Assembly (NCBI RefSeq): GCF_001949145.1
Contig: NW_019091362.1
Location: forward strand, 9,375,295 to 9,439,294
DNA length: 64,000 nt
DNA from: Acanthaster planci
Lineage: Eukaryota; Echinodermata; Asteroidea; Valvatida; Acanthasteridae
Direction of reading: 5' to 3'
The notes beneath the pieces are model-generated. The model was not told the DNA's origin, ran no database searches, and saw only the letters and a list, made by a program, of their open reading frames with translations. Each line of letters begins with the position of its first letter. The stretch's first letter is position 1. The translations under genes were made by a program, and so were the position numbers. This document shows, one piece after another, positions 1 through 15,100 of this stretch.

Positions 1-3000
1 TTTGGTAAGATCGCATGGAAGTCGAGGAATGCTAGGCAATCTTAATGATGCGTTCAGCAAAAAATGTAATGAGGAAATTGAAGGGTTAAACCGATAAAAT
101 GGATGACAAAAAAGAATTTGCACTTCCTATCCAATGCCATTGCCAGAGTGAGATGAAAATTACGATATATAAGACGAATAAGAATTTTTTTTCTTGAATG
201 CTTTGAAAGTGAGTGGTGCTCAATTTTGAAGTTGGAACCAACATTTAGGGCGAGTGGAGCCCTCTTTGATGAAATTAAACTCTCTTTTAAATTGAGCAAT
301 TTTAGTGCAAAACCGAAAAGTGCAAAACTAACCAGGAAAACCAATACTCAGTTTGAAATGGCCAGCGCCGAGTACTTCTATGTGTGTTATTTTGCTGCTT
401 TAATTTGTTTGCAAGGAACGAACCATAGTATGCACAGTAAATCTCTTGTGAGCACGTTAAAAATTTTTCTTGGCAGTTTTACGGATGCAATTTGTAGTTT
501 GGAAGTGGAGCTTCTTTGATAGGATAATGAATGAGCTTATTAAAATAGTGTTACAAAAGTCAGATGACTTAGTTTAATTTAGTTTGTCATGTTTTGTCTT
601 TAATTTTCAAATTAAAGTGCCCAATTTAGTGCCGTCAAGTGCAGCAAATAAATTATGAGTCATCTCTTACTCAAACTATTGATTTGTTACAAACCATGAG
701 GCATGGTAAGAAAAGAAACCATGTAATAGTCCCACCGCAAACTGTCATCCCTTGGGAATGAATCTACTGCCACATTACCCTACTAACTTGCCTACAATTT
801 CTGTGTAACCTTGGGTATGAGTGAAGCAACATAGTAATTAATTTGATAAGCAGTGGCAGGTTGGGCAGGTACAAATTTGCATGGTAAACTGAATATATAA
901 ATTATATGGTAAACAATATTTTCTTAACACCTGTAAAAAAGGAAACTTGCCATGAATGCACATTTGCATCTTATGTATGGTATTTATTTTCAAAGTGTTG
1001 TTTACTCTCAAAATACTTAAGTTCTGCACACAAGTTAAACATCTTGACAATGGTTCCTAAAAAAATTACCCAAGATAGATTTAATCCATGCAATAAAGTC
1101 CGACTACTGGAAAGAGGCATTAGCTGATACTTCCGAGGATAAAATGATAGGTGCCTATAATGTAGCAAGAACCAATGACAACCCCTTTAAAAAGTCAAGA
1201 AAAAAACCTGAAATGATCAAATAGTTCTGGTAATGCCGATATCAAATGACTGAAAAAGACATCGACACGCTATGGCAAAGATGTCAAAAATAAACGATTT
1301 GAATACAGTTACCTCTGAATAATACCATTCTCAAGAATAAAACTTAAGCATTTACACCAGCTTACCAACTGCCCGTCTTTCCAAGGCTTAACCCTAACTC
1401 CCTAGGATGTGTGCAAAATCATACTGCAATTGGAGGATTGAGAACTGTTAGGGTTAATGTTTACGTAATAACACATTCTGAAAAATGAACTCTCTTCAGT
1501 GACAGATGTATAAGGACAGTTTTCTTATCTGTGTAAAGTTGCCAATAATGTCTACACCCCCACCTGCTTGGATATGTATTACCCTAGGGGTAGGATCAAA
1601 AGGCATGTGATATCACCTGGTAGGCATCTGTATAGGACAATATCTTATGAGATTTTAATGCTGTTGTAGCCCACTAAAACAGATGTTACCTTACAAACTA
1701 ATAGTTCTCATGCAAAATGTGTTCTCACTAGAAGGTCTGTAATCACCTGATAGTAAAGAATAAACTAACATGAATACATGTACATGAATGATCATCTGGT
1801 CTTAATTAATGCACTTAAATTTGTATCTTAGTAGTGTCAACTTGTAAATATTGAAACAACATTCCTTTTGAGTGGACGGAACAGACAATTGCACAGTTAC
1901 AATCTGATCAACACAAGTACTATATTACAAGGTAGTGGTTCACACAAATCAATCCTCTTTCAAGCTATGCTTTCCCGGTCTTTGCCCCTCAGCCGTTTCT
2001 TTGGCCTTGACACAGAAAAGCGAGGTGAGGGAGGAGTGGATTTCGGCATTAACCCCCTCCTCACTCCCTTTTGCTAAGAGTCACCTGAACCTCGGAACCA
2101 ATTAGAATTCCAAATATTCTATGCTCATATCTTCTTTTAGCTCGGAAAAGAAATGCTAAGCAAAAGAAAATAAGTCACATTTGAGAAGCTTGGAGGTGAA
2201 ATTTAAAACGCTCTAGCTTCCCCCCCCCCCCCCGATTTTATTTGGCAAACAATTTTGGTCCGAGCAACTAGATTGCCCTGTGTTGGATCAAATCAACACT
2301 ATGGACACAAGCACAGGAAGTAACCCATAACATTAAAACTAATAAAACATTTTTATCTGTAACTACCACTGTACTAATTAATTCATCAACACAACACTTA
2401 TTCAGTGAAGTCTGGTTCAATGAATACACTTTTTGCAAAGTATCATTTCCATGAAAAACAAAACTTTCCAAGTACACAATACAGTTACTCATTATGTACA
2501 AGCAGCGTGAAAATAGCCACTTTATACAGAATATTTCATTTCTATCATACATGGTATCCATGTGATTTGCATCAAACAATGTACAATCAATTTTGATCAC
2601 AAGAATGTTGATTTCCTTTATACACATGCATAGACTTATGCATAAACGTTATCTTCTTTTAAAACAACACACACCTTCTTGATTTTTACCGACTGAAGAT
2701 TTTTCACAGTTGTTAGAATGAACTTCGATCCGAGATTAAAGACCACACACAGAAACAATCAAATAGTTGGGTGCCTCAAGATTACAAAAATCTGATGGAG
2801 GAACATTACGAAATAAATACAAAAATTTGCTCCGTTCATTTGAGGGCCCACATGAAAATCTACCACATGTGCAACAAATGTGCTGTTGCTCACATAATGA
2901 ACACCCATAGATGTTTGCATATCACCTTGTTCTATCACAACACTCTCAGAAAAGATCTTGAACTTTGCAGCTTGAAATTATGATTGTACTTTCAAAAAAT

Positions 3001-3141
3001 GTAACATCAAAGATATCTTTGTGTCTTAATCGTCAAAAGTGCTACGTAGAGATCGGTATTAAAAACCGCATTCTGCCAGGTCTTCAGTTCCAACCAAACT
3101 GGTAAAAGTACATGGACAAGCAGTTGAGCCTCAGACCCTTC
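1..3141. other. 3' flank of BBS9, no gene recognised
   Basis: This stretch lies downstream of the BBS9 stop codon (BBS9 is on the minus strand). Open frames here are short and none resembles a protein I know. A 13-base run of C lies at about 2221-2233. The nearest minus-strand AATAAA I found is at 2237-2242, about 900 bases past the stop codon, so a long 3' UTR is possible but unproven. I see no other structure. Confidence 0.5.
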
Positions 3142-6100
3142 TTACATCACAGAGAGGGGCTCCGGGGAACCGCTGCCTCCAAAGAAGTTGTCATCCGGTT
3201 CCAGTTCTGGTTCGGCACTGCGGGGGCTCTTGGTTTTCTTCTTTTTCTTCTTCTTGATTGGCTTGAGCTGGGGTAAGGCGGACGGAGGCTCCACACCTAC
3301 AGAGCAAATTATTAGAAATGACGATATACATGTACATGAAAAGTTCATTGTACAGAAAAAATTGGTTGAAAAAAAATCAAGGATTCGACAATTCTACTTG
3401 AAATTATGTAGATATTCTTGTGGTATTGTGATTTCCAATACAGGAATTTCTGTACTTATGTCTTTTCAGCAAATACTTTGTCACAGACTTTCTTTCCACT
3501 CAGGAGTGCATATGAAGACAAACATGCTCTTTTTCTCTCTGAGCAAACTGACTCCAAATAGTTTGTATATTTATGCTGCAGGGAACTTGAAATGTTTCAG
3601 GAATTTTCTAGGAGCTTATCAGATCTTATCTGCAATGTAGATATTAATTGCTATTTATTTTAAGAGTACTGAAATTGAAGTTTACAAATGACACACCCAA
3701 GATCAAAACCAGACACTCCACAACTGAAGTACACTTTAGTTTGGCCCCCAACCACAGTCCTTAAGAATAAAGCCAGCATGATCAGGAAAAATCACACGGT
3801 TAAGAATAAAGAAGCAAAATACGCTACTAAAAAGTTAAGGACCACTTCTTCTTTTGTGTATAAAGTTGTATATGAGATATTTTACTGCTGAAAATGTGCA
3901 CTTGGTGTTTCAGAACATTTTTAAATTTTTTTTTATTTCAACGAGAACACCATCAAGACAAACAAAAAATGAAAGAACTAGACTCCACTCATTGCTTGGA
4001 AAAAAATTACAAGTTAAGAAAAAAGTGGTCCTTAACTCTTTTTGAGTAGTGTATCACACATCCCTAGTATTGTAATCAAGATCTTTTCAGTTCAGTGTCA
4101 ATTAGAAGCCATTTTTAGCCGGTGTTTGTTTTAGAGGTATCACAGATTGTTTGGCTATTGAATAAAATGAACATGAATGTTACAAAAGGAGACTTGAAAC
4201 TAACTTTTCAGTACGTCTGTTTTAGTTTTCATTTGAAAGAGTGCTTTGCATTGATTGGTTAGCCAGTATGACATCCCGCTGAAAATGATAATTGCTTTGG
4301 TAAAAAATTAGAGGATTTCCTTTAATTTACATTGTACAAGATTCTTTTAAAGACCTTTAGCTCAAAAGTGGATCTGGCAACTTGTGTCTCTCATTTTTCC
4401 AAGGGCTTACCAAGTCCCCCCAGTGGGGGTAATGACGTCCCTCTCACCCCGGGCCCACCCAGCGAAGGTAGGTCACCCAACAGGGACCCACTGCCAGGCG
4501 AGGGCACCTCCTCCTTGTCTAGGGTACCGTTGGTCTCTGGTCCCGGGCTAGGGAGATCATCCACCCCTGGGGGAAGGCTGACGGGCAGCGGCTGGGGGTC
4601 AGCATGAGGGGCGGGGCTGGGGTTGGGCTGAGGGATAACTGTGCCTGACGACTGGCTGGTCTTGTGGAAATCCAGTCTAAAGTGTGAAAAAAAATCAGAT
4701 TTGTGCTTGATCATGAAAATGTCACACATGCTAAAACCATGACAATTCAGGTCTAGGCTTCTCAACTCTGAGAAATACAGGGAAGATGTTTGAAAGAATA
4801 ATTGCTATGTTGCAAACTAGGGAATCTGTTTTTTTACTTTAAATGAATTTTGCAGTCTCACCTACTTTCGGGAATTAAAACATCTGTCAGTAAATCCCAA
4901 GCATTCTTGTAAAGGTCATTAAGATATTGATATAGATTTGTCAAAAGAATTGTAACATTCAATGCCTCAATTCCCAGGCATAATAAAAAACTGCAAATAT
5001 CAAAAGGTTAAACCACTGTGGTATAAAAGCCTTTTCTTTTAACTGTTTGTGAACGCGATAGAAACCCGAGATCAGTTGGAATGTTTACCTCTTGGATTGG
5101 TCAGGTGTTTTTGAGTCAACATTAAAGTCTCGTGAGGTTGATGATGATGGACGAACAACTCCTTCATTCTTCTCAACCCTTTTCTCTGCTTTGGATAAAT
5201 TAAAAACACCACTGAGTAAATCAAACATCAAATGGAGTTTGGCCAGCAAGTGAATGCCATTGTAAGGTGAACACACTAGACTGTGGTGGCTTCAGACCAG
5301 AGCGCATGCACTGCAAAACTCATGCAAAGAATTTGGCAAGTTACGGCAGGGTGTCACTGGTCTCAATCTGGTTACCCGATTGGTCTTCTGATAAGTAGTG
5401 GACTGACCTGGTGCTTGACCGGCCACGTACAGTCTGACCCCTTTACTGAGTCGCTCACACAGCTGTGTGATGTGCTTCTTGAGCTTGGTGGTGTCGGCCG
5501 GCATGGTTAGGGGGGAGGGGTTAACGGCCTGGTCCAGGGCCTTCTTGGCCAGGCAGGTACGGAGGAGGTTGCTGATGCCAGCGTCCACTGCCTCCTCCCA
5601 GCCCTGCGGGGAAAAAATCCTCTCTACTGTTACAGCGATGCTTCTCAACTTTTATGAAAAGATGGAGTAGACGGTCGGAGGCAAGCCACCAAGATGGAAA
5701 GAGTTTGCACATTTATGAAGCACAGACTACTAATCCTTAGCAGAAATAGGCTACCCGTTAAAAGACATGTGCTGCAAGTGCTGCTTTTAGATGAGTCCCT
5801 GCTGTTTTTTACTGAACACATCAATACCGGTGATTCACAATAGTGCACCTCCAAGAGTTTGCAATGCATTGGCCAATCACAATGCGCGAAATCTGTTGAC
5901 CCAATGCGTGTTTGGAAAGGGTTGACAGATTTCACGTATTGTGATTGGCCATATTCCCAACTAATATTCCCCGCTAAGACACTGAGTGAAATTTTCCTTT
6001 AAATGGATTCCCTATTTTAAAAATAGCAATAGATTCAGATGATCTTCAATTCGGCTGACACACAAAATAGCTTTAAAATCAGGCAGAGGGAATACAAGCA

Positions 6101-9100
6101 TTTTTTCTTTCCAGAAGTTTGTGATGCCAACCATATGAAACTTTCAAAACAAATGGGAAACTAATTAGCATGTGCAGATATATTTCAAATCCAACTTTTG
6201 GCCAGCCAAATCAGACTAAAGCAATATTATTCAAAAACTCACACAACTGGTCAATATTTCAACAAGAAAACAATTCCACTGTGAACTTCTTAAACCAGTC
6301 ACTAAGCACTTGAACAGAACTGATGATTTTACAGTACCCTTGAAAATTTTTTTTGTCACAATTTTTTCTTTTGCATACAAATTTGACACAATAGAACTTC
6401 TAAAATCGGCTTGATTTTTAACATCTTTCGGTCGCAGTTTGTCAGAACAGAGAGTTCCTAATTGAAAAAAAAATTGGTTTTGCATCAATCAAGTTACCTG
6501 TTCACCGTCACAAGGTACATGTGGCATGAGACTGGACTTGAGAATATCAAACTCTTTATCTGTCAGGCTGTGGGCCAATTTGATGACGGTGACTATGATG
6601 TGAGTAGCACAGCTAAGGCCCAGCGAGCAACGGACCAATGCCTTGTGGTTCTCCTCCACACCATCTGCTAACTTCAAGATCTGTATAGAACAAGGTTATT
6701 TTTGTCAAAGTCAAGCTCCCAGGTGTGAGAAATCCAAGAAACAAAAAAAAAGCAATGACAATGACAACACTGTGACTTTTCAGGGATTATAACAAGTAGC
6801 AGGGCAACAGCCTTCTCCCAAATGGCTATGGTTGCGCAAATCTCAATTTTTTTTTACAAAACTTTCAAAAAAGTAGTAAACCTCAGAAGTCCAAGATTTT
6901 GGGGTAAAAAACCCGAGATCTGGAGAAATCCTGAAAAGCACCCCTCTTGAGTTTTATCTACATTTGCAGCTTGAAATTTCAGCTTTACAATTCGTTTCAT
7001 ATGTGTCCTTTAACAAACCCTATAAAATACTCCCAACTTTGGCTATAAATACTAGGCAACTGGTTGTTTGTGTAAAACTGTGAAGCTGGAATGAACAGGA
7101 GGGTCGCACTTAAGGGGGTAATTAATTAACAACACTGAAACCTGAAACAAAGGATGGAGAAGCAGCCCAGATTTAGAAACTGCACAATATATTTGGGTGT
7201 TTGGAACCAATTTAGAAGAGTACCAGTCACACTTATGACTGCTTATTTAGCTGTTACTTCTGAGTGCTCTGGAGATGAAGTCTTGAACTATTCATCAATA
7301 GGAGTGATTAGCAATACACTGTGTCACTACCAGGTTATCACACGGAGGCCTCTTGTCACCGGCCATCATGGGAAAACAGTGAGCATCCATGCTCTTAGTG
7401 TTACTTCCTTGAGATAAGCACTCAACAGGTTTGATAAGTGGGTAATTCAACTTGAAATATTTCTCAGTGACCTTTTAAAAATCAAGAATTTCTTGAGGTT
7501 CTTGCCTGTCTGTACGTCCCATCCAGGAGGGTATCCAGGTTAGCCAGCGGCGACGGTGTCTTGTCTTTAAATCTGGTGAGTAACCGACGCTGGATGGCTC
7601 GGAACTGACGAGCTCTCTGGTCTAGAAGCTCCTTGTATCGCTCGGCATTTATCCTCAGCTGATGGAAAGCAAACATCATCAGGTAACATTCAAATACTAT
7701 TGACAAACATTTTTCTGTGTAATAAAAGTAATGAAGGTCCAAAATACAAGGAAGATCCAAAATGCCGGAAAGCAGAGTTTCCCAAACTTAATGTTCAACA
7801 CTTTTGCTGGAAGTTTGGAGGTTCTGTTATTCCATTCTTCTCAGAGTAATGCCTTTTCAAGGTTAAACTAGTTTATATATTGGAGTTGACAAGTATTTGG
7901 ATGAAATTCTGAATTTCTGGATCTAATTTTTCAAGCAAACGTACAATCAGCAACCTTGACCTAAAGTCTTACCTCCAAGTGGGTGTCGATGAGTTCAAAG
8001 TACTCCGTCAGGGGAACAATCCCACTGTATGACAGCTGGAAATCCTTGGCACCGCCACGACGCTGGAAGGACTGGATCCTGTCTATGAATGACCGCAGCA
8101 CTACCCACATGGACTCAAATACATCAGACTGAAGCCGGTAACGCTCTTTGGAATGAAAAAGGGACATTTCAAAACAAGAACTATAACAATATACACACCT
8201 CGAGGAGGTTTGCAGTAGTACCGTGTGACTATCTCTTTTCTGAAGAAATGCAGCTTTGAAGAAAGAGCCAATGAGTTTTCTGTTTCAAAATAGGTATTTT
8301 TCGTTTTGCCAAATCAAGACTCCGCTTCATGAATTTAAATTGAATTTAAATAAAAAAAGACAATAAACAAATATTGTTTGGAAATACTCTGCAATGTTTC
8401 CAACTTTTTTTAAAATAATTTTCTGTCGTGAAAATAAAAAAAAAAATCCACACAATAATTACAACACCCCCACCCCCTTGATTTCCTACCGAAGTGATCG
8501 TCAAAAGCTTGCTACAATTAATCAACAGACAATTCATGTGTCACTTCTCATATATAGAATCAAATTACATTTAAATATATGTACAGTGTTCATGCACAGT
8601 GAAGTCACACAGTAGGTTTTGCATGTAACAGTCGTTGATCACAATTTGTTAATGTTGGACATCGACTCGCCATTTTATTTGGCAGCGGTGCGACAAAATT
8701 CAGAAAGTGAGCCTTCCAAGGGCCCATTCAGCTATGGTACACCAAGCTTACTAGGTTTTGTTTACTTCAAGAAATATGTCATGAGTCTTTCGTTTTGCTG
8801 CTGCGGTTTCATAATTTCGCAATGCTGTACTAGCCTTGTTTAAAGGCGTCTATGCAGATTCACAGACTGAATTCCCCACGTGTGCAATACGCATATGTGT
8901 GAGTATGAACTTGTTGGCACCTTATTTCAATGCTAGTACAGTGCAAATGACAATATCCAATGTGTGTACTGTACCGTGCCACTGCGATGTGCCAGCTGCC
9001 GCTGCATGCTTGGGGCTCACGGAGACGCCATAGCGCTTGCAAGTATCGTTACCGGCGCAGATGACCCAATCATGTGGTGGAGTGGGGCAATTTAGAAGTT

Positions 9101-12100
9101 TCCAGCATAATTTGTTCATTAAAAGCAAGCATTTTAAAAGGGTTTGGAAGGCATTTATTTATGGTTCTTTGCGGAAAGGTTTTTTTACTTCTGAAGTCAT
9201 TCTTAGTGGGAAATTTTACAAGTTCCATTTCAAGCAGTGATTTCTGTTTCAAAGTGTTCATTCCGTGACTTCCACCTGTTTTCCGTGATCGCAGAAAGTC
9301 ACTGGCTCTATGAAAAGAACTAGACATTTCTCACAAATATTCTTGAGAATAACCCTCTCCAGCAAAGTTCGAAGTTTTTACTCTGCAAATACAAAACATA
9401 CGAGTATGTGACGAAACTTGAAGAAGGGTGGAAAAGGATTGGACGGAAGAAAAATCAACGTCTTATTACTCACGAGATGACTTCGATGCCAGAATGGTGA
9501 CCTTGGGTCCGCCAATGATTTGGAATCCAAGGGCTTGGCCCGGCCCTCCAGCATTAGGTCCAAGCAGGTCTGCAGGAGACAAAGAATGCATATTATCCAC
9601 ATACGGTCAGCCAAACTACTTAGTCGCCCATGGAGGTTGAATGGCTTTGCACAGTAAGGAATTCTATGACAAACTGTGACCGACCTCAACTCTGGACTAG
9701 ACTGAATTTTATGCCACATGATGCCGGACGTCAGTATGATATTCAAGACTTGGTAAATAGTTGGTAAATAGTTGGTAAATAGTTGGTAAATAGTTTTCAA
9801 TGTACAGAGGATATAAGGTTCAGAGTGCCATGTCATTTGAAGCAAGATATGGGACGGAGAGAACCCCCCCGGCCTTTGTGTTGGTCATTGTTGATCAGAA
9901 TCTCAGGAATTCTTTACAGACTTCTAGGGGGGATGTGTTAGGTAACAATAGTCTAGAGTGTGTATAGGGATTGAACAGGTAAGGGGGTACCCATCCGTCC
10001 AATATCTTGCCTGGTATATGCCATGTTAAAGGTGAACAACCGAGTCAAATTCAAATACAGCATAATGACACAGCAAGTAATCCTTTGCTACGAGATGCAT
10101 CCATTCCTGCCCGTTAAATTATATCTTCACCTATAACATACCATTAAAAACTTATTTATAAATACGTCAGTCAGTCTCCCTATTCAACAGCACGCCACTC
10201 TATCGTGTATTAACATTTGATAATGCCCGCTGCATAAATCACGCCCTGGCACCTGGATATGAGATAGTTTCATGGCTTGGGCATTTGGCCGCGTCCATTC
10301 TCCTGAGCTGGTCAAGACTGGCCAAGCACACATTTATTGCCTCTGTAAATGACCTCCCTACTTTTTCTACAGATCCAGGGCTGACCTGTGTCCAAACTGA
10401 AATATGAATTAACTTGGATTTGGAAGAAATTGTTTGCAGTGCCAGTGACGATGGAACGTCAGCAGTTGATAATGCTTACAAAAAAACCACTGTTGGGTAA
10501 TTCCAGAAATTAGGGGTCCAAAGTGTGACATTTTGATGTCCCTGTTACATCTGACCTTTGTTACTTGACATGGAAATATCACCGGAATTGATTTCAAACT
10601 ATTACTATTTGTTTGGCAGGTAATTTGCATTAATTCATCACTCTTGGAAATTAGAAGATGTGTTCTGAACTGACAAAATCATGTGTCAGATGTGACAGGG
10701 ACACGGAAAAAATGGACCCCTAATTTGCGCAATCACCTTGCTGCGAAAAAGGTTACTTACAAAAATCAAACTTTTGATGAACTTTTAATTGGCACATATT
10801 TGAACACATGCACCGGCAGCTTTACCTGGAAAGACCTCGTTCAGATTGGCGGCATTCCTGTTGCTGTCGACGGTGATCTTATATGTGGCTGTCTTGACCG
10901 GTGCACAGGGCTTGACCACAAGCTTCAGTGGGAGCTCAATCGCACTCTTGACAACGCGTGGCGCTCCTGAAAATATCACAACAAATGGCGGCAATCGAGT
11001 CTCCTCTCCAGTTTATACAAATTACATGTACCAGGAAGAGATCAATAAATCTGCAAAAGAAAGATTTTGACAGGTTGGATGATCACCTTTGGATGTGCTG
11101 TACGTGGCCATTGCAGACGCTGTTAAGCTGGCTGGGAGAGAATTGCCTCGCAGGAAGAACGACACGAGCACGCTGGTAGGAGCAGAGGAATCCCCTGGTA
11201 ACAAAGAATGACAACACAGACCCTTATGAGAGCAACAGAAGAGGAAGTCTTCCTTGTTGTACAAACAAGAGGCAACACGAGGTACCTTCCACATCAAAAA
11301 CACCATGGCGATGTTGGCTAATTTTGATGCTAATCACAAATTCTGTACTCCCTTCCATGGGCTCCGCACATGAAAAACAGGGATTATTTCCCCCCGAGTG
11401 ACAATCTCCCTTGAGGCGATATGCACACTGCACTTGTTCATGCAGATCTGGCATGAAACAGGTACAATTAATTTGCAAATCTATGACATTTTACCGTGGG
11501 TAACCGGTATAAGGCCCAGTAATATTTGACTGTCACCCCCCCATCTATCTGTCACCAAATGAAACAGTGTTTGCGCACCGAGTGGATGCTAGAAATGGAA
11601 AACATCTCCATTGTTGAGGGACACTTCGGGGAGAAAATGCCAAAAACTTTCCATCCCCCAACAAGTGTTCGTGCGGCTGCTGCGAAAAAAAAAAATGACA
11701 TCCCCCTGACAAAAACTGATTGACTCGGCTTGTTGGGTACTCACCAATGAAGGGGAACGTGAAGGTGCTCTGGTTGGGTGAGATTGGGTAAGGACAGTGG
11801 ATCAGCAGACGCACATTGGGCAGACTGACGCTGGTCTTCAAGACCAACTGGAGAGGAAAAAATTGGTCAAGTGATGGTGAGACGATATATGTAGACAATC
11901 CAAAGGCTACAGTTAAAACCAAGACATCGTGGTGACACTTACAGCAGCTTTTTCTGTATCCAAATGAATCAGAAGGGAAACCTGACTAGATTCTGGTCTA
12001 CTAAGTGTGGGATTTGACTTAACAACCTCTGGAATGGAACAACAGCGCTCTTACAAATGAGCTTATCCAGGTCTTTTGTTGATGATCTTGCCACTTATTA

Positions 12101-15100
12101 TTATCTCTGTTTTGGATGTCTGATGCAACAACATGAAGTGAGGCTTAAAGCTTACGCCCTCAACACTAGCAAATCTTCCTTCAAGCCATTTTTAAAGGCT
12201 GTGTCTGAATGCACCGGCTGAGGCTAGGAGTAATGCACACGTCTGTGGATTTGTAGCAAGTGGCCACAGCCGCTAGGTAATGCTTCAACAAGTGCATATG
12301 TTAACCACAGCTCCAGCCATTACATCCGGGCACGGCCTAACTCTCACAAAATTCAAACACACAATTCTTGCGTGCTCCTCCAAAGCCACGAAAACATTTA
12401 TTCAAAGCCCACCCACCTTGACGGTAATTGACGGGATGGGATCTTCATCCTCAACTTCTGTCTCTGTGGCACTCTAGGATTCAAATGCATTACAAATGAA
12501 TAAAAAAGGTATATGAAACAACTAGAAAATTACTCTATTTTTAGGCCATACATGTACATGCTTGGAATGTTACCGGTTGAGCGTCTTTTCACTAATATAC
12601 GAATACGCTTTAAAACTTTGAATAGCAAATACACGATAAGAAGTTCTTTGCTGACAATGGGCTCAGTAACTGATCCAAATAGGATGCCCAAACAGTTAAA
12701 CGCTTTGACTTCAAGCTGTGAGCTGCAATGTAGATTTCAAGGGTCCCAGACCCATTGCCAAAGGAGTAATACTGTGGATGTGAGCAACAGGAATTGTGTG
12801 ATCAACAAGTGGATGAGTGAAACGGTGGAACCTTTGAGTGCATGGGATCGGTGCTAGGGAGTTGCTATGGGGTTTATTGTTGTTAGAGAGATCAGTGGAT
12901 GTGCAGGGTGTGATAGGGAGGCCTGTGAAGATGTCAACATTATAAGGAGTCTGGATAAGGAATCTGCTGTCTATCTCTCCAGTAAAACAGTTGATAGTAA
13001 TTGTACAAATGCTAAAAGCACTGAACTGAGGAAAGCTGTGTCATGCAGTTAAATCTGCAATTGTTTTTCGGCATATTCACCATTTGGAAGTTCTACAGGC
13101 TTTGTTTGGGCCGTGTTTTTCACTTGATTGCCTATGACTGAACGTTAGTTTTCAGAAGAAAATGCTGCTAGACTCATAAGGTGCATGATCCCTGTAATAA
13201 ATTTCCTTTGATTCCAAAATTGTTCAGTATAATATGACAAGATTAAAGATTTGTCCAAGGAGAAGGCAACTGTTTTGGAAGTCAACACAGACAGAGATCA
13301 AAGGTTTTCACCAATGAACTTATTGGAAAACACTATTCATTTTCTTCAAAGTTTTTGCAATCTGCTTGTTAAATCATATGAAGAATGTCTGATATAAAAA
13401 TCTGGGATTTTTTGCTGCATTTGTGTAAAATTGCACTTGCTTTTAGCCTAAAAATACTCAGATTTCAAGGCCTCTTGCTGAGTGCAGATGGCAAGTCAAA
13501 TGCAGCAGTCTGCAAATATAGTGACTGAAGTGCCATTGGTGATTGGTGAACATGTGATTGTGTTGGCAATGAAGCGGGAAACAGCATGCCAGATGTTTGT
13601 TAATTTTCTGCATGATCCCGTAAAAGCACACCAAACCGTGCGAGGGACTCTGATTCACTGATGAGCATGCTGTGCCATGCCTTACCCTCACTCCCTCTGT
13701 AAAATACTTGTACACCTTTTGTAGCACACACATGAAATGAGAAAGGATTTTACTGGCACTGGTTTCACCACACAGGAAACTATGAACCACACAAACAGCA
13801 ATTAGCATAAAATGGAATAACAGGAAGCTATAAAACAGACACACAGTCTGAGCACTAACGGCAAACTCTAGCAGACGGTGTCTTAATTTCGTCATGTCAG
13901 TGCTAAAAGGCCCTTACTGAAAAATTGCACTAGAAAGTCTTTATTGAAAAATTCCGTTTTAAACATAACATGGGGCCAGAAAATTTGTTGAAATTTAAAC
14001 ATGTTGGCCCAAAAACTAGTTTAACCCTTGCTCAATGAGAGCAATGTACTGCAAGTCAGTAGTACCTGCCAATGCGCTGCAGCTGGCGTGCTTTGGAGGA
14101 CTCTTTGCATTACCAGTGGAGTGATTTTACTGCACAGCCCAATAGAAGTACATGTATCCAGTGTACTCAAGAGGATTGTGGCATGTGGCTTTGCTTATCA
14201 GAGTGATTACTAGAATTATTACCAGCTGGACCAAGCTGACCTCCAGTTTTCTTTGCAGTTCCTTGAAGTGTACACAGTTTCTCCATTGAAGTGGCGTGGC
14301 CATTAGTGGAGGGCCATGCAATAAACATGGCCACTTTTTTTAACGGGAATATTGGAGTGCATTGGAGTGTAAACAAGGGCAAGGGTTACCAACTAAAAGT
14401 ATAACAAATATAGTCTGTTTCAGTACAGTATTTCCTTCATGCTCAGAGTAAGACCCTACGAAATTTTCCAAAACTAACTTTTGCTGTAATGACCTTTTAG
14501 CACTGAGCCAACGCTTTGATGTCCTCAGAAACCTGAGTCCTAAATTTCTAAGCATTCAGTAACAGAGGGCAGAAATGGCCAACAATTTAATGCCTCAAAA
14601 TGACAACTAGATGCTGTAGCTTGGTGTGGTGTGAAAGAATGTACGGTAACAATTGGCTCAGAGTGGAACACTGATACAGCATGTGGCCACTTGATTGGGC
14701 GCTTACCGATGTGCTGTCTAGATTGGGCGGCACGGTAACCTCAATCTGGAGGTCTTCATCAGCTGTCTTTTTGGGCCTAAAATCTGTCATTTGGCAACAA
14801 ATACAAACATACACATTGTCAAATTCTTTAATTGTGCCGCAGGTAAAACTATTCATCGCCCTCGTTCGAGAGAGCATGAAACAGGCTTTCATCTCCAATG
14901 CCTCGAACCTGCATAAGACCTGACGTTCATCTAACTTGTAACTAAATCCTGTTCCCTGAGTCTTACAAACTTTTGGTACTTATTACGTCTGCAACAGAGA
15001 GGATGAACTCAGGTCTTTATTTTAAACATGCTATATATCGAAGGTTCGATCAAGGCGTCTTTTAACACTTTTTAAATCATGCCACCAGTGACCCCAGTGC

